Positions 19,255-29,396 of a stretch of DNA of 64,000 bases are shown one piece after another. The position numbers were made by a program, and so were the translations under genes. This DNA is from Collimonas fungivorans (GTDB taxonomy: Bacteria; Pseudomonadota; Gammaproteobacteria; Burkholderiales; Burkholderiaceae_D), in contig NZ_CP013232.1 in assembly GCF_001584145.1 (NCBI RefSeq), forward strand, positions 1,054,001 to 1,118,000. Reading direction: 5' to 3'. Every line of letters begins with the position of its first letter. The first letter of the stretch is position 1. The notes under the pieces are model-generated. The model did no database searches. It saw only the letters and a program-made list of their open reading frames with translations, and was not told the DNA's origin.

Positions 19255-20358
19255 TTAGACCAGGCCGTCCTGGCTCCGGTACCACTCGTGGAAATGCTGC
19301 ATGCCGTCTTCCATCGGCGACTGGTAAGGGCCGACTTCATTGACGCCGCGCTCCATCAGGATGCGCCGTCCGGCATCCATGCGCAATGCAATTTCATCAT
19401 CTTCGACGCAGGTTTCCATGTATGCGGTGCGTTCCGCCTCGACCATTTCGCGTTCGAACAGCGCAATTTCCTCGGGGTAGTAGAACTCGACCACATTGGT
19501 GGTCTTTTGCGGACCGCGCGGCCACAGCGTCGACACCACCAGGACATGGGGATACCACTCGACCATGATGTTGGGATACAAGGTCAGCCAGATCGCGCCG
19601 AACTTCGGCGGTTCGCCGTTGTTGAACTTGAGCACTTGCTCTTGCCACTTCTTGTATGCCGGCGAGCCGGATTTCGCCAGGCCGTGGTTGACGCCCACGG
19701 TCTGCACGCTGTAATCCTTGCCGAATTGCCATTCCAGGTCGTCGCAGCTGACAAAGCTGCCGAGGCCCGGATGGAACGGTTCGACGTGATAGTCCTCCAG
19801 GTAAACCTCGATAAAGGTTTTCCAGTTGTAGTCGCATTCGTGGACTTCGACATGGTCGAACAGGTAGCCGCTGAAATCGAGATCCTTGGCCACGCCCAGT
19901 TGTGCCAGCTTTTCGCCGACATGGAAGGCGTTTTGCTCAAACAGCAAGCCGTTCCAGTTTTGCAAGGGCGTCCTGGACAGGTTCATGCACGGCGTTTCGC
20001 CGAAATGCGGCGCGCCTATCAGTTCGCCCTTGAGGTCATAAGTCCAGCGATGCAGCGGACAGACGATATTGCGGGCATTGCCGCGGCCGTCGAACATTTT
20101 TGCCTGCCGATGGCGGCAGACATTGGATACCAGCTCAATCCCCTGGGGATTGCGCACCAGCATGCGGCCTTCGTTTTCAGAAGCCAGCGTGGCGTAATCA
20201 CCGACGTTGGGCACCATCAGTTCATGGCCGACGTAACGTGGGCCATTCTGAAACAATTGCTGGATTTCGCGCTTTAACAGCGCTTCGTCAAAGTAGACGT
20301 TGACCGGAAGTTGCGCATCGGAGCGCGCGAGCTTGGTTATAGAAGCCAGATCGGACAT
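19255..20358 (-). CDS. Rieske-type aromatic ring-hydroxylating oxygenase, alpha subunit
   Basis: This 367-residue protein has an N-terminal Rieske [2Fe-2S] domain with CRH (C81, H83) and CPLH (C100, H103). The C-terminal catalytic domain has DYHVEPFH, giving mononuclear iron ligands H191 and H196. The acidic third ligand probably lies in the CVEDDEIALRMDAGRR region. Such proteins are terminal oxygenases that take electrons from a separate ferredoxin reductase. No reductase, ferredoxin or beta subunit gene is nearby, so the partner and substrate are unknown. It is divergent from xseB across a 223-nt AT-richer gap. Confidence 0.9.
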   Translation of the reverse strand: MSDLASITKLARSDAQLPVNVYFDEALLKREIQQLFQNGPRYVGHELMVPNVGDYATLASENEGRMLVRNPQGIELVSNVCRHRQAKMFDGRGNARNIVCPLHRWTYDLKGELIGAPHFGETPCMNLSRTPLQNWNGLLFEQNAFHVGEKLAQLGVAKDLDFSGYLFDHVEVHECDYNWKTFIEVYLEDYHVEPFHPGLGSFVSCDDLEWQFGKDYSVQTVGVNHGLAKSGSPAYKKWQEQVLKFNNGEPPKFGAIWLTLYPNIMVEWYPHVLVVSTLWPRGPQKTTNVVEFYYPEEIALFEREMVEAERTAYMETCVEDDEIALRMDAGRRILMERGVNEVGPYQSPMEDGMQHFHEWYRSQDGLV

Positions 20359-20581
20359 CCCTCCACCCCCAAATGTGTTGTATCAACCTAAGAGAGAAAG
20401 AATCCGCAAAAACCTGTGTTCAAATAATATGAAACGGAAATTTTGGACAGAACCGAGGATTATCCCATAAAAATGCCGGTTTTGGCGCTGTTTTACGCTT
20501 TTTATCCAGATACAGCCCTCGAATTTCAACGGCTTATAGAGCTTTGCTCTAAAATAGCGAACTAAACTATTTATAGCCACT

Positions 20582-20848
20582 ATGCCAAAAAATCCGATTT
20601 CCGCCAGCAGCCCTGCATCGTTTGAACAAGCGATGGCCGAGCTGGAGCAACTGGTCGCCCAAATGGAAGCTGGCGAGTTGCCGCTGGAAGCATCCGTCGC
20701 CGCCTATAAACGAGGATCGGAGCTGGTCAAGTTTTGCGCCGTGCAACTCGAAAAGGTCGACAGCCAGGTCAAAGTGCTGGAAGGCGACATGCTCAAGCCG
20801 TTTGCCGGCGAAGCTTTGAAAGACCATAGCAGCGGGGCCGACGAATGA
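20582..20848 (+). CDS. xseB: Exodeoxyribonuclease VII small subunit
   Basis: This 88-residue protein is the small subunit that assembles with XseA to degrade single-stranded DNA. The family signature is clear: SFEQAMAELEQLVAQMEAGELPLEASVAAYKRG, a two-helix hairpin in which ELExIVxxLExGxLxLExSLxxYxxG is the consensus. Its stop codon overlaps the ispA start as ATGA, so the two are translationally coupled. xseA is not in this window. The pairing of xseB with ispA and dxs is common in proteobacteria. Confidence 0.96.
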   Translation: MPKNPISASSPASFEQAMAELEQLVAQMEAGELPLEASVAAYKRGSELVKFCAVQLEKVDSQVKVLEGDMLKPFAGEALKDHSSGADE

Positions 20849-21792
20849 CCGCGGCGCAATTGTCAAACCCGGCATCCAGCCTGGCCCCGGAGCCGGCTTT
20901 CGCCGCCTGGATGCGGCAGGTGCAGCTTGATATGGAAGTTGCTCTTGGGCAGTTTTTGCCGGCCGAAACCGGCATCCCGACCAGGCTGCACCAGGCCATG
21001 CGTTATGCCGTGCTGGATGGCGGCAAACGGGTCCGTCCCTTGCTGGTATTTGCCGCCGGGGAACTGTTTGCAACGCCAGCCGGCGTTGCCCAGCGCGCCG
21101 CCGCCGCAGTTGAAATGATCCACGCTTATTCACTGGTGCACGACGACATGCCTTGCATGGACGATGACGCCTTGCGCCGTGGCAAGCCTACCGTGCATGT
21201 GCAATACGATGAAGCGACCGCCCTGCTGGTGGGCGACGCCTTGCAGTCGCAAGCATTCGTGGTGCTGGCCGAAGCCGGCGCGGAAATCGGTGCGAAAATT
21301 GATTCGGCGCGCCAGATCGTCATGCTGCGCCTGCTGGCGCAAGCCTCCGGCTCGCTCGGCATGTGCGGCGGCCAGGCGATCGACCTGGCCAGCGTCGGCC
21401 TCAACCTGTCGCTGACAGAACTGGAACAGATGCACAAGCTGAAAACCGGCGCTCTGCTGCGCGCTTCGGTATTGCTGGGAGCATGGGGTGGCAAGGCCTT
21501 GGTGCCGGCTGAAATCCAGGCGCTGGAAGCCTACGGCACCGCCATCGGCCTGGCGTTCCAGGTGGTGGACGATATCCTCGACGCGACCGCGGATTCCGCG
21601 ACGCTGGGAAAAACCGCCGGCAAGGATGCCGCGCACAACAAGCCGACGTATGTCTCGATCCTGGGTTTGCCGGAATCGCAGGCGCTGGCAGAAAAATTAC
21701 GCAACGACGCCCACCAGGCGCTTGCGATCTTTGGGAACAAGGCACGCCGCCTGCGTGAGCTGGCGGACTTGATCGTGCAACGCAAGGCTTAG
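20845..21792 (+). CDS. ispA: Farnesyl diphosphate synthase (polyprenyl synthetase)
   Basis: This 315-residue trans-isoprenyl diphosphate synthase builds geranyl and farnesyl diphosphate from DMAPP and IPP. The first aspartate-rich motif is DDMPCMDDD (D100, D101, D106) followed by RRGKPTVHV. The second is DDILDATAD near residue 245. GGKRVRPLL (59-67) binds IPP. It begins inside the xseB stop (ATGA) and ends 16 nt before dxs. An N-terminal extension of about 15 residues compared with E. coli IspA is present. FPP made here feeds quinone side chains and cell-wall lipid carriers. Confidence 0.95.
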   Translation: MTAAQLSNPASSLAPEPAFAAWMRQVQLDMEVALGQFLPAETGIPTRLHQAMRYAVLDGGKRVRPLLVFAAGELFATPAGVAQRAAAAVEMIHAYSLVHDDMPCMDDDALRRGKPTVHVQYDEATALLVGDALQSQAFVVLAEAGAEIGAKIDSARQIVMLRLLAQASGSLGMCGGQAIDLASVGLNLSLTELEQMHKLKTGALLRASVLLGAWGGKALVPAEIQALEAYGTAIGLAFQVVDDILDATADSATLGKTAGKDAAHNKPTYVSILGLPESQALAEKLRNDAHQALAIFGNKARRLRELADLIVQRKA

Positions 21793-21808
21793 AACAGAAG
21801 GCTTAGAT

Positions 21809-23680
21809 ATGGAATTACTCAACACAATCGACAGCCCGGCAGACCTGCGCAAACTGACGCGGGCGCAACTCAGGCCGCTGGCCGACGAGTTGCGCGAATT
21901 TGTCATCGAATCGGTGGCGCAGACCGGCGGCCACCTGTCGTCCAACCTGGGCACGGTGGAGCTGACGATCGCGCTGCATTACGTTTTCAACACGCCGGAA
22001 GACCGCGTGGTGTGGGATGTCGGCCATCAGACCTATCCGCACAAGATCCTGACCGGCCGCCGCGACCGCATGCACACGCTGCGGCAGCTTGACGGCATTT
22101 CCGGTTTCCCGCGCCGCAGCGAAAGCGAATACGACACCTTCGGCACCGCCCATTCGTCAACCTCGATTTCCGCCGTGCTGGGCATGGCGCTGGCCGCCAA
22201 GACCAAAGGCGAAACCGACCGTCACGCGATCGCCGTGATCGGCGACGGCGCGATGACTGCCGGCATGGTGTTCGAAGCCATGAATAACGCCGGCGTGTAT
22301 GACGACATCAACATGCTGGTGATCCTGAACGATAACGACATGTCGATCTCGCCGCCGGTCGGCGCCCTGAACCGCTACCTGGCGCGCCTGATGTCGGGGC
22401 AGTTCTATGCCCAGGCCAAGAACGTCGGCAAATCGATATTGCCAGGCCCGATGCGGCAGCTGGCCAAGCGTTTCGAAGAACACGCCAAAGGCATGGTGGT
22501 GCCTGCCACCATGTTCGAAGAATTCGGTTTCAACTACATCGGCCCGATCGACGGCCACGACCTGGAATCGCTGATTCCGACCTTGCAGAACCTGAAGAAC
22601 CTGAAGGGGCCGCAGTTCCTGCACGTGGTGACCAAGAAGGGCCAGGGCTACAAGCTGGCGGAAGCAGACCCGGTGCTGTATCACGGCCCGGGCAAGTTCA
22701 ACCCGGCCGAAGGCATCAAGCCGGCCGCGGTCAGCAAGATGACCTACACCCAGGTATTCGGCGACTGGCTGTGCGACATGGCGGCGCAAGACGACAAGCT
22801 GATCGGCATCACCCCGGCGATGTCGGGCGGCTCCGGCCTGGATACGTTCGCCCAGCGTTTTCCGCAGCGCTTCTACGACGTCGGCATCGCCGAGCAGCAT
22901 GCTGTCACTTTCGCTGCCGGCCTGGCTTGCGAAGGGCTGAAGCCGGTAGTGGCGATCTATTCGACTTTCTTGCAGCGCGCCTATGACCAGCTGATCCACG
23001 ATGTCGCCCTGCAGAACCTGGACGTGACCTTTGCGCTCGACCGTTCCGGCCTGGTCGGCGCCGATGGCGCCACCCACGCCGGCAACTACGACATGGCGTA
23101 TCTGCGCTGCATCCCCAACATGGTGGTGATGGCTGCGTCCGACGAAAACGAATGCCGCCAGATGCTGTCGACCGCGTATCACCATAACGGCCCGGCAGCG
23201 GTGCGTTATCCGCGCGGGGCCGGTATTGGCGCCGCCATTGTTCCGGAACTGACCACATTGCCTTTGGGTAAAGGCGAAATCAGGCGTCAAGGCCAGAGCG
23301 TAGCGATCCTGGCATTCGGTTCCATGCTGGCGCCTAGCGTGGCAGCGGGCGAACTGCTCGACGCCACGGTCGTCAACATGCGTTTCATCAAGCCGCTGGA
23401 CGTCGAGCTGGTGCTGGAGCTGGCGCAAAGCCACGATGCGCTGGTCACGGTCGAGGAAGGCTCCATCATGGGCGGCGCCGGCTCCGCAGTAGCGGAAGCG
23501 CTGGCGGCGGCAGGATGCGTCAAGCCGCTCTTGAATCTGGGCTTGCCGGACCGATTTATAGACCATGGCGACGTCGGCCAGCTGCTGGCGCAATGCGGCC
23601 TGAATGCGGAAGGTATCGCCGCATCGATACGCCAGCGCTTCGGCAAGGACCAGCCGCGCCTGGTCGTCAACCAGAATTAA
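21809..23680 (+). CDS. dxs: 1-Deoxy-D-xylulose-5-phosphate synthase
   Basis: DXS (623 residues) condenses pyruvate and glyceraldehyde 3-phosphate, using thiamine diphosphate, into DXP, the first step of the MEP isoprenoid pathway. The ThDP motif [18 protein letters not shown], the early [17 protein letters not shown], and the transketolase pyrimidine domain ([38 protein letters not shown]) are all present. The length matches E. coli Dxs (620). DXP is also the precursor of the thiazole made by ThiG, so this enzyme both needs thiamine and feeds its synthesis. It is the last gene of the xseB-ispA-dxs group. Confidence 0.97.
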   Translation: MELLNTIDSPADLRKLTRAQLRPLADELREFVIESVAQTGGHLSSNLGTVELTIALHYVFNTPEDRVVWDVGHQTYPHKILTGRRDRMHTLRQLDGISGFPRRSESEYDTFGTAHSSTSISAVLGMALAAKTKGETDRHAIAVIGDGAMTAGMVFEAMNNAGVYDDINMLVILNDNDMSISPPVGALNRYLARLMSGQFYAQAKNVGKSILPGPMRQLAKRFEEHAKGMVVPATMFEEFGFNYIGPIDGHDLESLIPTLQNLKNLKGPQFLHVVTKKGQGYKLAEADPVLYHGPGKFNPAEGIKPAAVSKMTYTQVFGDWLCDMAAQDDKLIGITPAMSGGSGLDTFAQRFPQRFYDVGIAEQHAVTFAAGLACEGLKPVVAIYSTFLQRAYDQLIHDVALQNLDVTFALDRSGLVGADGATHAGNYDMAYLRCIPNMVVMAASDENECRQMLSTAYHHNGPAAVRYPRGAGIGAAIVPELTTLPLGKGEIRRQGQSVAILAFGSMLAPSVAAGELLDATVVNMRFIKPLDVELVLELAQSHDALVTVEEGSIMGGAGSAVAEALAAAGCVKPLLNLGLPDRFIDHGDVGQLLAQCGLNAEGIAASIRQRFGKDQPRLVVNQN

Positions 23681-23860
23681 GCGGGCCTGGCCGCCTGCGC
23701 CGTTCTCAAGCAATTCAAGCAATTCCAGCCAGGACGCTGCTGCCGATCGAACGGCTGCTTCCAAGCCAGACTTATATCCAACCACCCCGGTTCTCCTGCC
23801 GAGCCTGCAGGCGAAGCGGGATCAGGCTGCTGCCGGCAGCCTTTCATTCAAAGGTTAAGC

Positions 23861-24664
23861 ATGAATACTCGTGACCAGAATCTGACGATTCCAGACGTGC
23901 AAAGTAGCGTCGACACCCGCCACCTGGCGATCCAGCGCGTTGGCGTAAAAGGCGTGCGTTATCCGGTGACAGTGCGCACCGGAGCAACGGCGCAGCCAAC
24001 CATCGGCAGCTGGAACATGTACGTGCATCTGCCGGAACAGCAGAAGGGCACCCACATGTCGCGTTTCATCGCCTTGCTGGAAGGCCTGGAAGGGCCGCTG
24101 GATGTCGCGTCGTTCGGCGATCTGATGCGCAAGATGGTGACCCTGCTGGACGCCGAGCGCGGCCGCATCGAGCTGACTTTCCCGTATTTCATCAACAAGA
24201 CCGCGCCGGTTTCCGGCGTGCAGAGCCTGATGGATTACGAAGTGGGCCTGACCGGCGAGATCAGCCAGGGCCAGCTGGAAATCACGCTGAAAGTGCTGGT
24301 GCCGGTGACCAGCCTGTGCCCTTGCTCGAAGCAGATTTCTGCCTATGGCGCGCACAACCAGCGCTCGCACATCACCGTCAACGCGGTGCTGGACGGCGAG
24401 ATCCAGGTCGACCAGCTGATCGCGAAGATCGAAGCGCAGGCATCTTGCGAACTGTTCGGCCTGCTGAAGCGGCCGGACGAAAAATACGTGACCGAGCGCG
24501 CGTATGAAAATCCGAAGTTCGTGGAAGACCTGGTGCGCGACGTGGCGGTGGCCCTGAACAATGAACCGCGCGTGCTGGCGTATGTGCTGGAAGCGGAAAA
24601 TTTCGAGTCTATCCACAACCATTCGGCGTATGCATTGATCGAACACGACAAGCGCGGCAAATAA
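23861..24664 (+). CDS. folE2: GTP cyclohydrolase FolE2 (type IB)
   Basis: This 267-residue protein is the prokaryote-specific GTP cyclohydrolase IB, which makes 7,8-dihydroneopterin triphosphate for folate and for queuosine precursors. Recognisable segments are [47 protein letters not shown] (with the conserved active-site cysteine) and the C-terminal [12 protein letters not shown]. Unlike FolE it is not strictly zinc-dependent. Two queuosine genes, queA and tgt, are elsewhere in the window. The 180-nt gap before it holds a CAAGCAATT direct repeat but no feature I can name. An intrinsic terminator follows. Confidence 0.96.
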   Translation: MNTRDQNLTIPDVQSSVDTRHLAIQRVGVKGVRYPVTVRTGATAQPTIGSWNMYVHLPEQQKGTHMSRFIALLEGLEGPLDVASFGDLMRKMVTLLDAERGRIELTFPYFINKTAPVSGVQSLMDYEVGLTGEISQGQLEITLKVLVPVTSLCPCSKQISAYGAHNQRSHITVNAVLDGEIQVDQLIAKIEAQASCELFGLLKRPDEKYVTERAYENPKFVEDLVRDVAVALNNEPRVLAYVLEAENFESIHNHSAYALIEHDKRGK

Positions 24665-24686
24665 GCGCGATTGATGTAAAGCGGGC

Positions 24687-24721
24687 GGGATGATGCCGGT
24701 GGCGGCCTCATCCCTTTTTTT
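24687..24721 (+). terminator. Intrinsic terminator after folE2
   Basis: GGGATGA (24687-24693) pairs with TCATCCC (24708-24714), with further GC pairing inside, and is followed by seven T residues (24715-24721). It ends the plus-strand folE2 transcript just where the convergent adenosyltransferase gene stops. Confidence 0.85.
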
Positions 24722-25277
24722 ACGTGTCCCGCAACCTGTCCTTCTGCCACAACACATCGCTGCCGCCATCCGCGCGGTTCAATACCCGCGACAGCACGAA
24801 CAGCAAGTCCGACAAACGGTTCACATACTGCCGCACTGCCTCATTCACCGTTTCACTCTTGCCCAGGCTGACGATGCTGCGTTCCGCGCGCCGGCAGACC
24901 GTGCGGCAGACATGCGCCAGCGCTGCCGGGCGGTTGCCGCCTGGCAGGATGAAATCCTTGAGCGGCGGCAGGCCGGCATTGTATTTTTCCAGCAGGTCGT
25001 CGAGCCGGGCCACCTGGGCCGCGCTGACCAGCGCATAACCGGGAATGCACAGTTCGCCGCCGAGATCGAACAGGTCGTGTTGTATCGATAACAATGCTTC
25101 GCGCAGTTCCGCGGCCAGTTGTTCGCACAGCAGCAGGCCCAGCTGCGAATTCAGCTCGTCGACATCGCCGATGGCCTGGATGCGCAGGCTGTCCTTGTCG
25201 GTGCGGCTGCCGTCGCCGAGGCCGGTGGTGCCCTTGTCGCCGGTGCGCGTGGCAATCTTTGAGAGTCGGTTACCCAT
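24720..25277 (-). CDS. Cob(I)yrinic acid a,c-diamide adenosyltransferase, PduO type
   Basis: This 185-residue protein transfers the adenosyl group of ATP to cob(I)alamin, making coenzyme B12. PduO-family signatures are the N-terminal TRTGDKGTTGLGDGSR ATP-binding motif, IGDVDELNSQLG and the C-terminal CRRAERS with YVNRLSDLLFVLSR. It forms a trimeric helical bundle in characterised homologues. It is divergent from the FAD-linked oxidase at 25379, and no other cobalamin gene is in this window, so the cell may use it for salvage or for a B12-dependent mutase elsewhere. The start ATG is at 25277. Confidence 0.94.
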   Translation of the reverse strand: MGNRLSKIATRTGDKGTTGLGDGSRTDKDSLRIQAIGDVDELNSQLGLLLCEQLAAELREALLSIQHDLFDLGGELCIPGYALVSAAQVARLDDLLEKYNAGLPPLKDFILPGGNRPAALAHVCRTVCRRAERSIVSLGKSETVNEAVRQYVNRLSDLLFVLSRVLNRADGGSDVLWQKDRLRDT

Positions 25278-25378
25278 GGTTTTCTGTGTTGATTCGGAGT
25301 GGAATGCGGGAGCTTGTACTTTACACCAGCAGAGCGCAGTCCCGCAGAGTAAAATTCAAAGGACAAGGAGACCTTCCA

Positions 25379-26788
25379 ATGAATCACATAGCCGATCTAG
25401 CGGCCCAGAAGAAACCGTTGCCCGACGCCTTGCTTGCCACCCTCGGCACTCTGTTTGGCGAACGGTTCTCGACCACCATGGCGATGCGCGAACATCATGG
25501 CCGCGACGCCTCTTCGTATGATCCCATGCCGCCGGATGCCGTCGTGTTTGCCGAATCGACCGAAGAGGTCGCCGCTCTGGTCAAGCTGTGCAGCGAATAC
25601 CAGGTCCCGGTGATTCCTTTCGGCAGCGGCACTTCGCTGGAAGGCCATGTGCTGGCCCTGCAAGGCGGGATTTCCATCGACCTGTCGCGCATGAACCGCC
25701 TGCTGGCGATCCATGCCGAAGACCTGACGGCGACGGTGCAGGCCGGCGTCACCCGCAAGCAGCTGAACCACGAAATCAAGGACAGCGGCCTGTTCTTTCC
25801 CATCGATCCTGGCGCCGACGCCTCGATCGGCGGCATGGCCGCAACGCGCGCCTCCGGCACCAACGCCGTGCGCTACGGCAGCATGCGCGAGAATACGCTG
25901 GCGCTGACGGTGGTGACCGCCGACGGCCGTATCATCAAGACCGGCACCCGCGCCAAGAAATCGGCGGCAGGCTACGACCTGACCCGCATCTTCGTCGGCA
26001 GCGAAGGCACGCTGGGCGTGATCACCGAAGTGACCGTCAAGCTCTATCCGCAACCGGAAGCCATTTCGGCCGCGGTCTGTTCGTTCCAGAACATCGCCGA
26101 CGCCGTCAACGCCGTGATCCAGACCATACAGCTGGGCGTGCCGGTGGCCAGGGTAGAGCTGCTGGATGAAAACGGTGTACGGGCCATCAACGCGCATTCC
26201 AAACTGGCGCTGCCGGAACAGCCGCTGCTGCTGTTTGAATTCCACGGCAGCGAGAATGGCGTCAAGGAGCAGGCGGAGCTGGTGCAGGCGGTAGTCGCCG
26301 AGCATCATGCCGTGGGTTTTGAATGGGCGACCCGTCCGGAAGACCGTTCGCGCTTGTGGACCGCGCGGCACAACGCCTATTTCGCCTTGCTGCAATTGCG
26401 TCCCGGCAGCCGCGCGATTTCCACTGATTGCTGCGTGCCGATCTCGCGCCTGGCGGAATGCATCCTCGAGACCAAGGCCGATTGCGAGGCCAACGGCATG
26501 GTGTATTCGATCATCGGTCATGTCGGCGACGGCAATTTCCATGTGCAGATGCTGGTCGATCCCGACGATGCAGCCGACATTGCACGCGCCGAGGGCGTGA
26601 ATGCGCGCATGGTCAGCCGCGCCATCGGCATGGACGGCACTTGCACCGGCGAGCATGGCGTCGGCCTGCACAAGATCGATTTCCTGATTGAAGAGCATGG
26701 CGTGGAAGCGATTGCCACCATGCGCGCGCTGAAACATGCGTTCGATCCGAAGAACATCATGAATCCAGGAAAAATAATCCGGTGGTAA
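25379..26788 (+). CDS. FAD-linked oxidase, D-lactate dehydrogenase (cytochrome) type
   Basis: This 469-residue flavoprotein has the PCMH/FAD_binding_4 fold (VIPFGSGTSLEGHV and DPGADASIGGMAATRASGTNAVRYG) followed by the FAD-oxidase C-terminal domain (GHVGDGNFH and TGEHGVG). It resembles bacterial LDHD-type enzymes that oxidise D-2-hydroxy acids such as D-lactate and pass electrons to the respiratory chain. The start at 25379 is chosen because AAGGAG (25365-25370) is 8 nt upstream. It is followed by a LysR regulator and then glcDEF, giving two related 2-hydroxyacid oxidase systems side by side. Confidence 0.9.
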   Translation: MNHIADLAAQKKPLPDALLATLGTLFGERFSTTMAMREHHGRDASSYDPMPPDAVVFAESTEEVAALVKLCSEYQVPVIPFGSGTSLEGHVLALQGGISIDLSRMNRLLAIHAEDLTATVQAGVTRKQLNHEIKDSGLFFPIDPGADASIGGMAATRASGTNAVRYGSMRENTLALTVVTADGRIIKTGTRAKKSAAGYDLTRIFVGSEGTLGVITEVTVKLYPQPEAISAAVCSFQNIADAVNAVIQTIQLGVPVARVELLDENGVRAINAHSKLALPEQPLLLFEFHGSENGVKEQAELVQAVVAEHHAVGFEWATRPEDRSRLWTARHNAYFALLQLRPGSRAISTDCCVPISRLAECILETKADCEANGMVYSIIGHVGDGNFHVQMLVDPDDAADIARAEGVNARMVSRAIGMDGTCTGEHGVGLHKIDFLIEEHGVEAIATMRALKHAFDPKNIMNPGKIIRW

Positions 26789-26808
26789 GTCTACGTGTCT
26801 AGGTAATA

Positions 26809-27714
26809 ATGCTGAACAAAACCCCATTGATCAATCGCCTGCCGCCGGTGCATGCCTTGTCCGCGTTTGAAGCCGCCGCCCGCCATCGTTCATTTGCACT
26901 GGCGGCGGACGAGCTGTGCATCACGCCGTCGGCGCTGTCGCACCGTATCCGTTTGCTGGAAGATTTTGTCGGCGAGCGCCTGTTCTCGCGCGAAGGCAGG
27001 ACGGTCACCTTGTCCGAATTCGGCCACCGTTACCTGGATGTGGTGCGCAGCGCCTTGCGCACCTTGACCGAGTTCCCGCTGCCGCAGCGTAACGCCCAGG
27101 TGCAGCCGCGCGTCAAGATCACCGCGCCGCCGACTTTTGCCCGCCAGCTGCTGATTCCGCATCTGCACGGGTTTGCCAGCCGGCATCCCGAGATCGTGGT
27201 CGAGATATTCCTGTCGGTGCCGCTGTACGACCTGAGTTTGACCGAGAGCGATCTCGAAGTACGTTTCGGCGCCGGCAAGTATCCCAACACCACCACCGAG
27301 AAACTGTTTGAAGAACCGACCTTCGCCGTCGCCAGCCCCGGATACCTGAAGAAGGTCGGTCCGCTGCACAAGCCTGCCGACCTGCGCAAGGCAAGCCTGC
27401 TGCGTTCGGCCCTGGAGCCTTGGCAGCCATGGTTCCAGGCGGCGGGCCTGGACTGGCCTGAACCGTCCTCGGGCTTGCGCGCCGACGACCTTGGCCTGTT
27501 GCTGGAGCTGGTGCGCCATGGCCACGGCGTCGGCCTGACCCGCAAGCATTTTGCCCAGCAAATGATCGCGCAAGGGGAAGTGGTGCAGTTGTTCGATATC
27601 AGCCTGACTTCGCCGCCCCACGCCTATTACCTGGTGTACCAGCAAAAACCGCAGGAACGGCCGGAAGTGACGACTTTCATTGAATGGATGAAAGATACTT
27701 TCAGCCGCATCTGA
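26809..27714 (+). CDS. LysR-family transcriptional regulator (GcvA-like)
   Basis: This 301-residue protein has an N-terminal winged helix (PPVHALSAFEAAARHRSFALAADELCITPSALSHRIRLLE), very like GcvA/AmpR-type LysR proteins, and a substrate-binding effector domain from about residue 95. It lies 20 nt after the D-lactate dehydrogenase-like gene and 155 nt before glcD, on the same strand. It may therefore control one or both 2-hydroxyacid oxidase systems, but the target is inferred from position only. E. coli controls glc with a GntR-family protein (GlcC), so this arrangement differs. Confidence 0.9.
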   Translation: MLNKTPLINRLPPVHALSAFEAAARHRSFALAADELCITPSALSHRIRLLEDFVGERLFSREGRTVTLSEFGHRYLDVVRSALRTLTEFPLPQRNAQVQPRVKITAPPTFARQLLIPHLHGFASRHPEIVVEIFLSVPLYDLSLTESDLEVRFGAGKYPNTTTEKLFEEPTFAVASPGYLKKVGPLHKPADLRKASLLRSALEPWQPWFQAAGLDWPEPSSGLRADDLGLLLELVRHGHGVGLTRKHFAQQMIAQGEVVQLFDISLTSPPHAYYLVYQQKPQERPEVTTFIEWMKDTFSRI

Positions 27715-27788
27715 AGCGGGCGGCCGGTTGCCTGAAAACATTTCACCTGCGCGGCGCAAGCTTTTCAGGCGGATATCCGAGGAAATTG

Positions 27789-27817
27789 TTCTGTAAAAAA
27801 CACAATATCGTTATACT
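27789..27817 (+). promoter_or_regulatory. Possible glcDEF promoter
   Basis: TATACT (27812-27817) lies 52 bases before the glcD start. With a 17-bp spacer the -35 box would be the weak TTCTGT (27789-27794). The surrounding stretch is the most AT-rich part of the gap between the LysR gene and glcD, which fits an activator-dependent promoter. Confidence 0.35.
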
Positions 27818-27869
27818 CGACAACAGAAAAGACACCCTCAGATAGCCAGCCTGCCAACGGGAAAACAGA

Positions 27870-29381
27870 ATGAATGGGGAAACAGCATCTCCCGCCTCAG
27901 CGCCTGCCGAGCCTGCCTTTAGCCCGCTCCGCCAGCAGCAGGTAGTCAGTGCTTTACGGGCGCTGTTGCCGGCGCACGCGCTGTTATCCAATATCGAAGA
28001 TACCCGGCCCTACGAATGCGATGGCCTGGCCGCTTATCGGCAGACGCCGATGGTGGTGGCGCTGCCCGAGAACGAGGAACAAGTGGTGGCCATCCTCAAG
28101 GCTTGCCGCGATCTCAAGGTGCCTATCGTGCCGCGCGGCGCCGGCACCGGCCTGTCCGGCGGCGCCATGCCGATCGCCGACGGCGTGGTCTTGTCCACCG
28201 CCAAATTTACCCGCATCGTCAAGCTCGATCCGTATGCGCGGACTGCGGTGGTGCAGCCGGGCGTGCGCAACCTGGCCATTTCCGAAGCGGCAGCCGCGCA
28301 CGGCCTGTATTACGCGCCAGACCCGTCGTCGCAGATCGCCTGCACCATAGGCGGCAATGTGGCGGAGAATTCCGGCGGCGTGCATTGCCTGAAATACGGC
28401 CTTACCGTGCATAACGTGCTGCGGGTGCGGATGGTGACCATCGAAGGCGAAGTGGTCGAACTCGGCAGCGGCGCGCTGGATGCGCCCGGCCTCGACTTGC
28501 TGGCGGTCTTCATCGGCTCGGAAGGCATGCTGGGCGTGGTCACCGAGGTCACGGTCAAGCTGATTCCCAAGCCGCAGGCGGCGCGGGTCATCATGGCTTC
28601 GTTCGACGACGTGGTGAAGAGCGGCAACGCGGTCGCCAACGTGATCGCCGCCGGCATCATCCCGGCCGGCCTGGAGATGATGGACCGCACCAGCTCACGC
28701 ATGGTGGAACCCTTCGTCAAGGCCGGCTACGACATCGACGCCGCCGCCATCCTGTTATGCGAATCGGATGGCACCGCGGAAGAAGTGGAAGAGGAAATCG
28801 GCCGCATGAGCGCCGTGCTCAACGCCAGCGGCGCCACCCGCATCGAAGTTTCGAGTTCGGAGGCCGAGCGCCTGCGCTTCTGGTCGGGCCGCAAGAATGC
28901 CTTTCCGGCGGCCGGCCGCATTTCACCCGATTACTACTGCATGGACGGCACCATCCCGCGCAAGAACCTGGCGCAGGTGCTGCTGGGCATCGAACAGATG
29001 GAAAACAAATACGGCCTGCGCTGCGCCAATGTGTTCCATGCCGGCGACGGCAACCTGCATCCGCTGATTTTGTTCGACGCCAATGTGCCGGGCGAATTCC
29101 ACCGCGCGGAAGAATTCGGCGCCGAAATCCTCGAACTGTGCGTTGCCGTCGGCGGCACCATCACGGGCGAACACGGCGTCGGCATCGAAAAGATCAATTC
29201 GATGTGCGTACAGTTTTCGCCGCTGGAGCGTGACGCTTTCTTCAATGTCAAACGCGCCTTCGATACCGCATTCCTGCTCAATCCGGACAAGGCGATCCCC
29301 ACTTTGCAACGCTGCGCCGAGTACGGCAAGATGCATGTGCAGCGCGGCCAGCTGAAATTTGCGGAACTCCCGCGCTTCTAA
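27870..29381 (+). CDS. glcD: Glycolate oxidase FAD-binding subunit GlcD
   Basis: GlcD (503 residues; 499 in E. coli) is the flavin subunit that oxidises glycolate to glyoxylate. Visible motifs are VPRGAGTGLSGGAMP and PDPSSQIACTIGGNVAENSGGVHCLKYG in the FAD domain, FHAGDGNLHPLILFD with metal-binding histidines, and TGEHGVGIEKIN. It is followed by glcE after 15 nt and by glcF, forming the three-subunit membrane-associated complex. The start ATG is at 27870; the N-terminus is Ala/Pro-rich. Confidence is high for the family; D-lactate is an alternative substrate known for such enzymes. Confidence 0.95.
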   Translation: MNGETASPASAPAEPAFSPLRQQQVVSALRALLPAHALLSNIEDTRPYECDGLAAYRQTPMVVALPENEEQVVAILKACRDLKVPIVPRGAGTGLSGGAMPIADGVVLSTAKFTRIVKLDPYARTAVVQPGVRNLAISEAAAAHGLYYAPDPSSQIACTIGGNVAENSGGVHCLKYGLTVHNVLRVRMVTIEGEVVELGSGALDAPGLDLLAVFIGSEGMLGVVTEVTVKLIPKPQAARVIMASFDDVVKSGNAVANVIAAGIIPAGLEMMDRTSSRMVEPFVKAGYDIDAAAILLCESDGTAEEVEEEIGRMSAVLNASGATRIEVSSSEAERLRFWSGRKNAFPAAGRISPDYYCMDGTIPRKNLAQVLLGIEQMENKYGLRCANVFHAGDGNLHPLILFDANVPGEFHRAEEFGAEILELCVAVGGTITGEHGVGIEKINSMCVQFSPLERDAFFNVKRAFDTAFLLNPDKAIPTLQRCAEYGKMHVQRGQLKFAELPRF

Positions 29382-29396
29382 ACCAGACCCGACAAT

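Noticed and set aside
23681..23860. A regulatory RNA or small gene between dxs and folE2
   Set aside because: Apart from a 9-bp direct repeat (CAAGCAATT at 23707 and 23716) and generic GC-rich stems, I see no recognised riboswitch core, promoter or coding frame.
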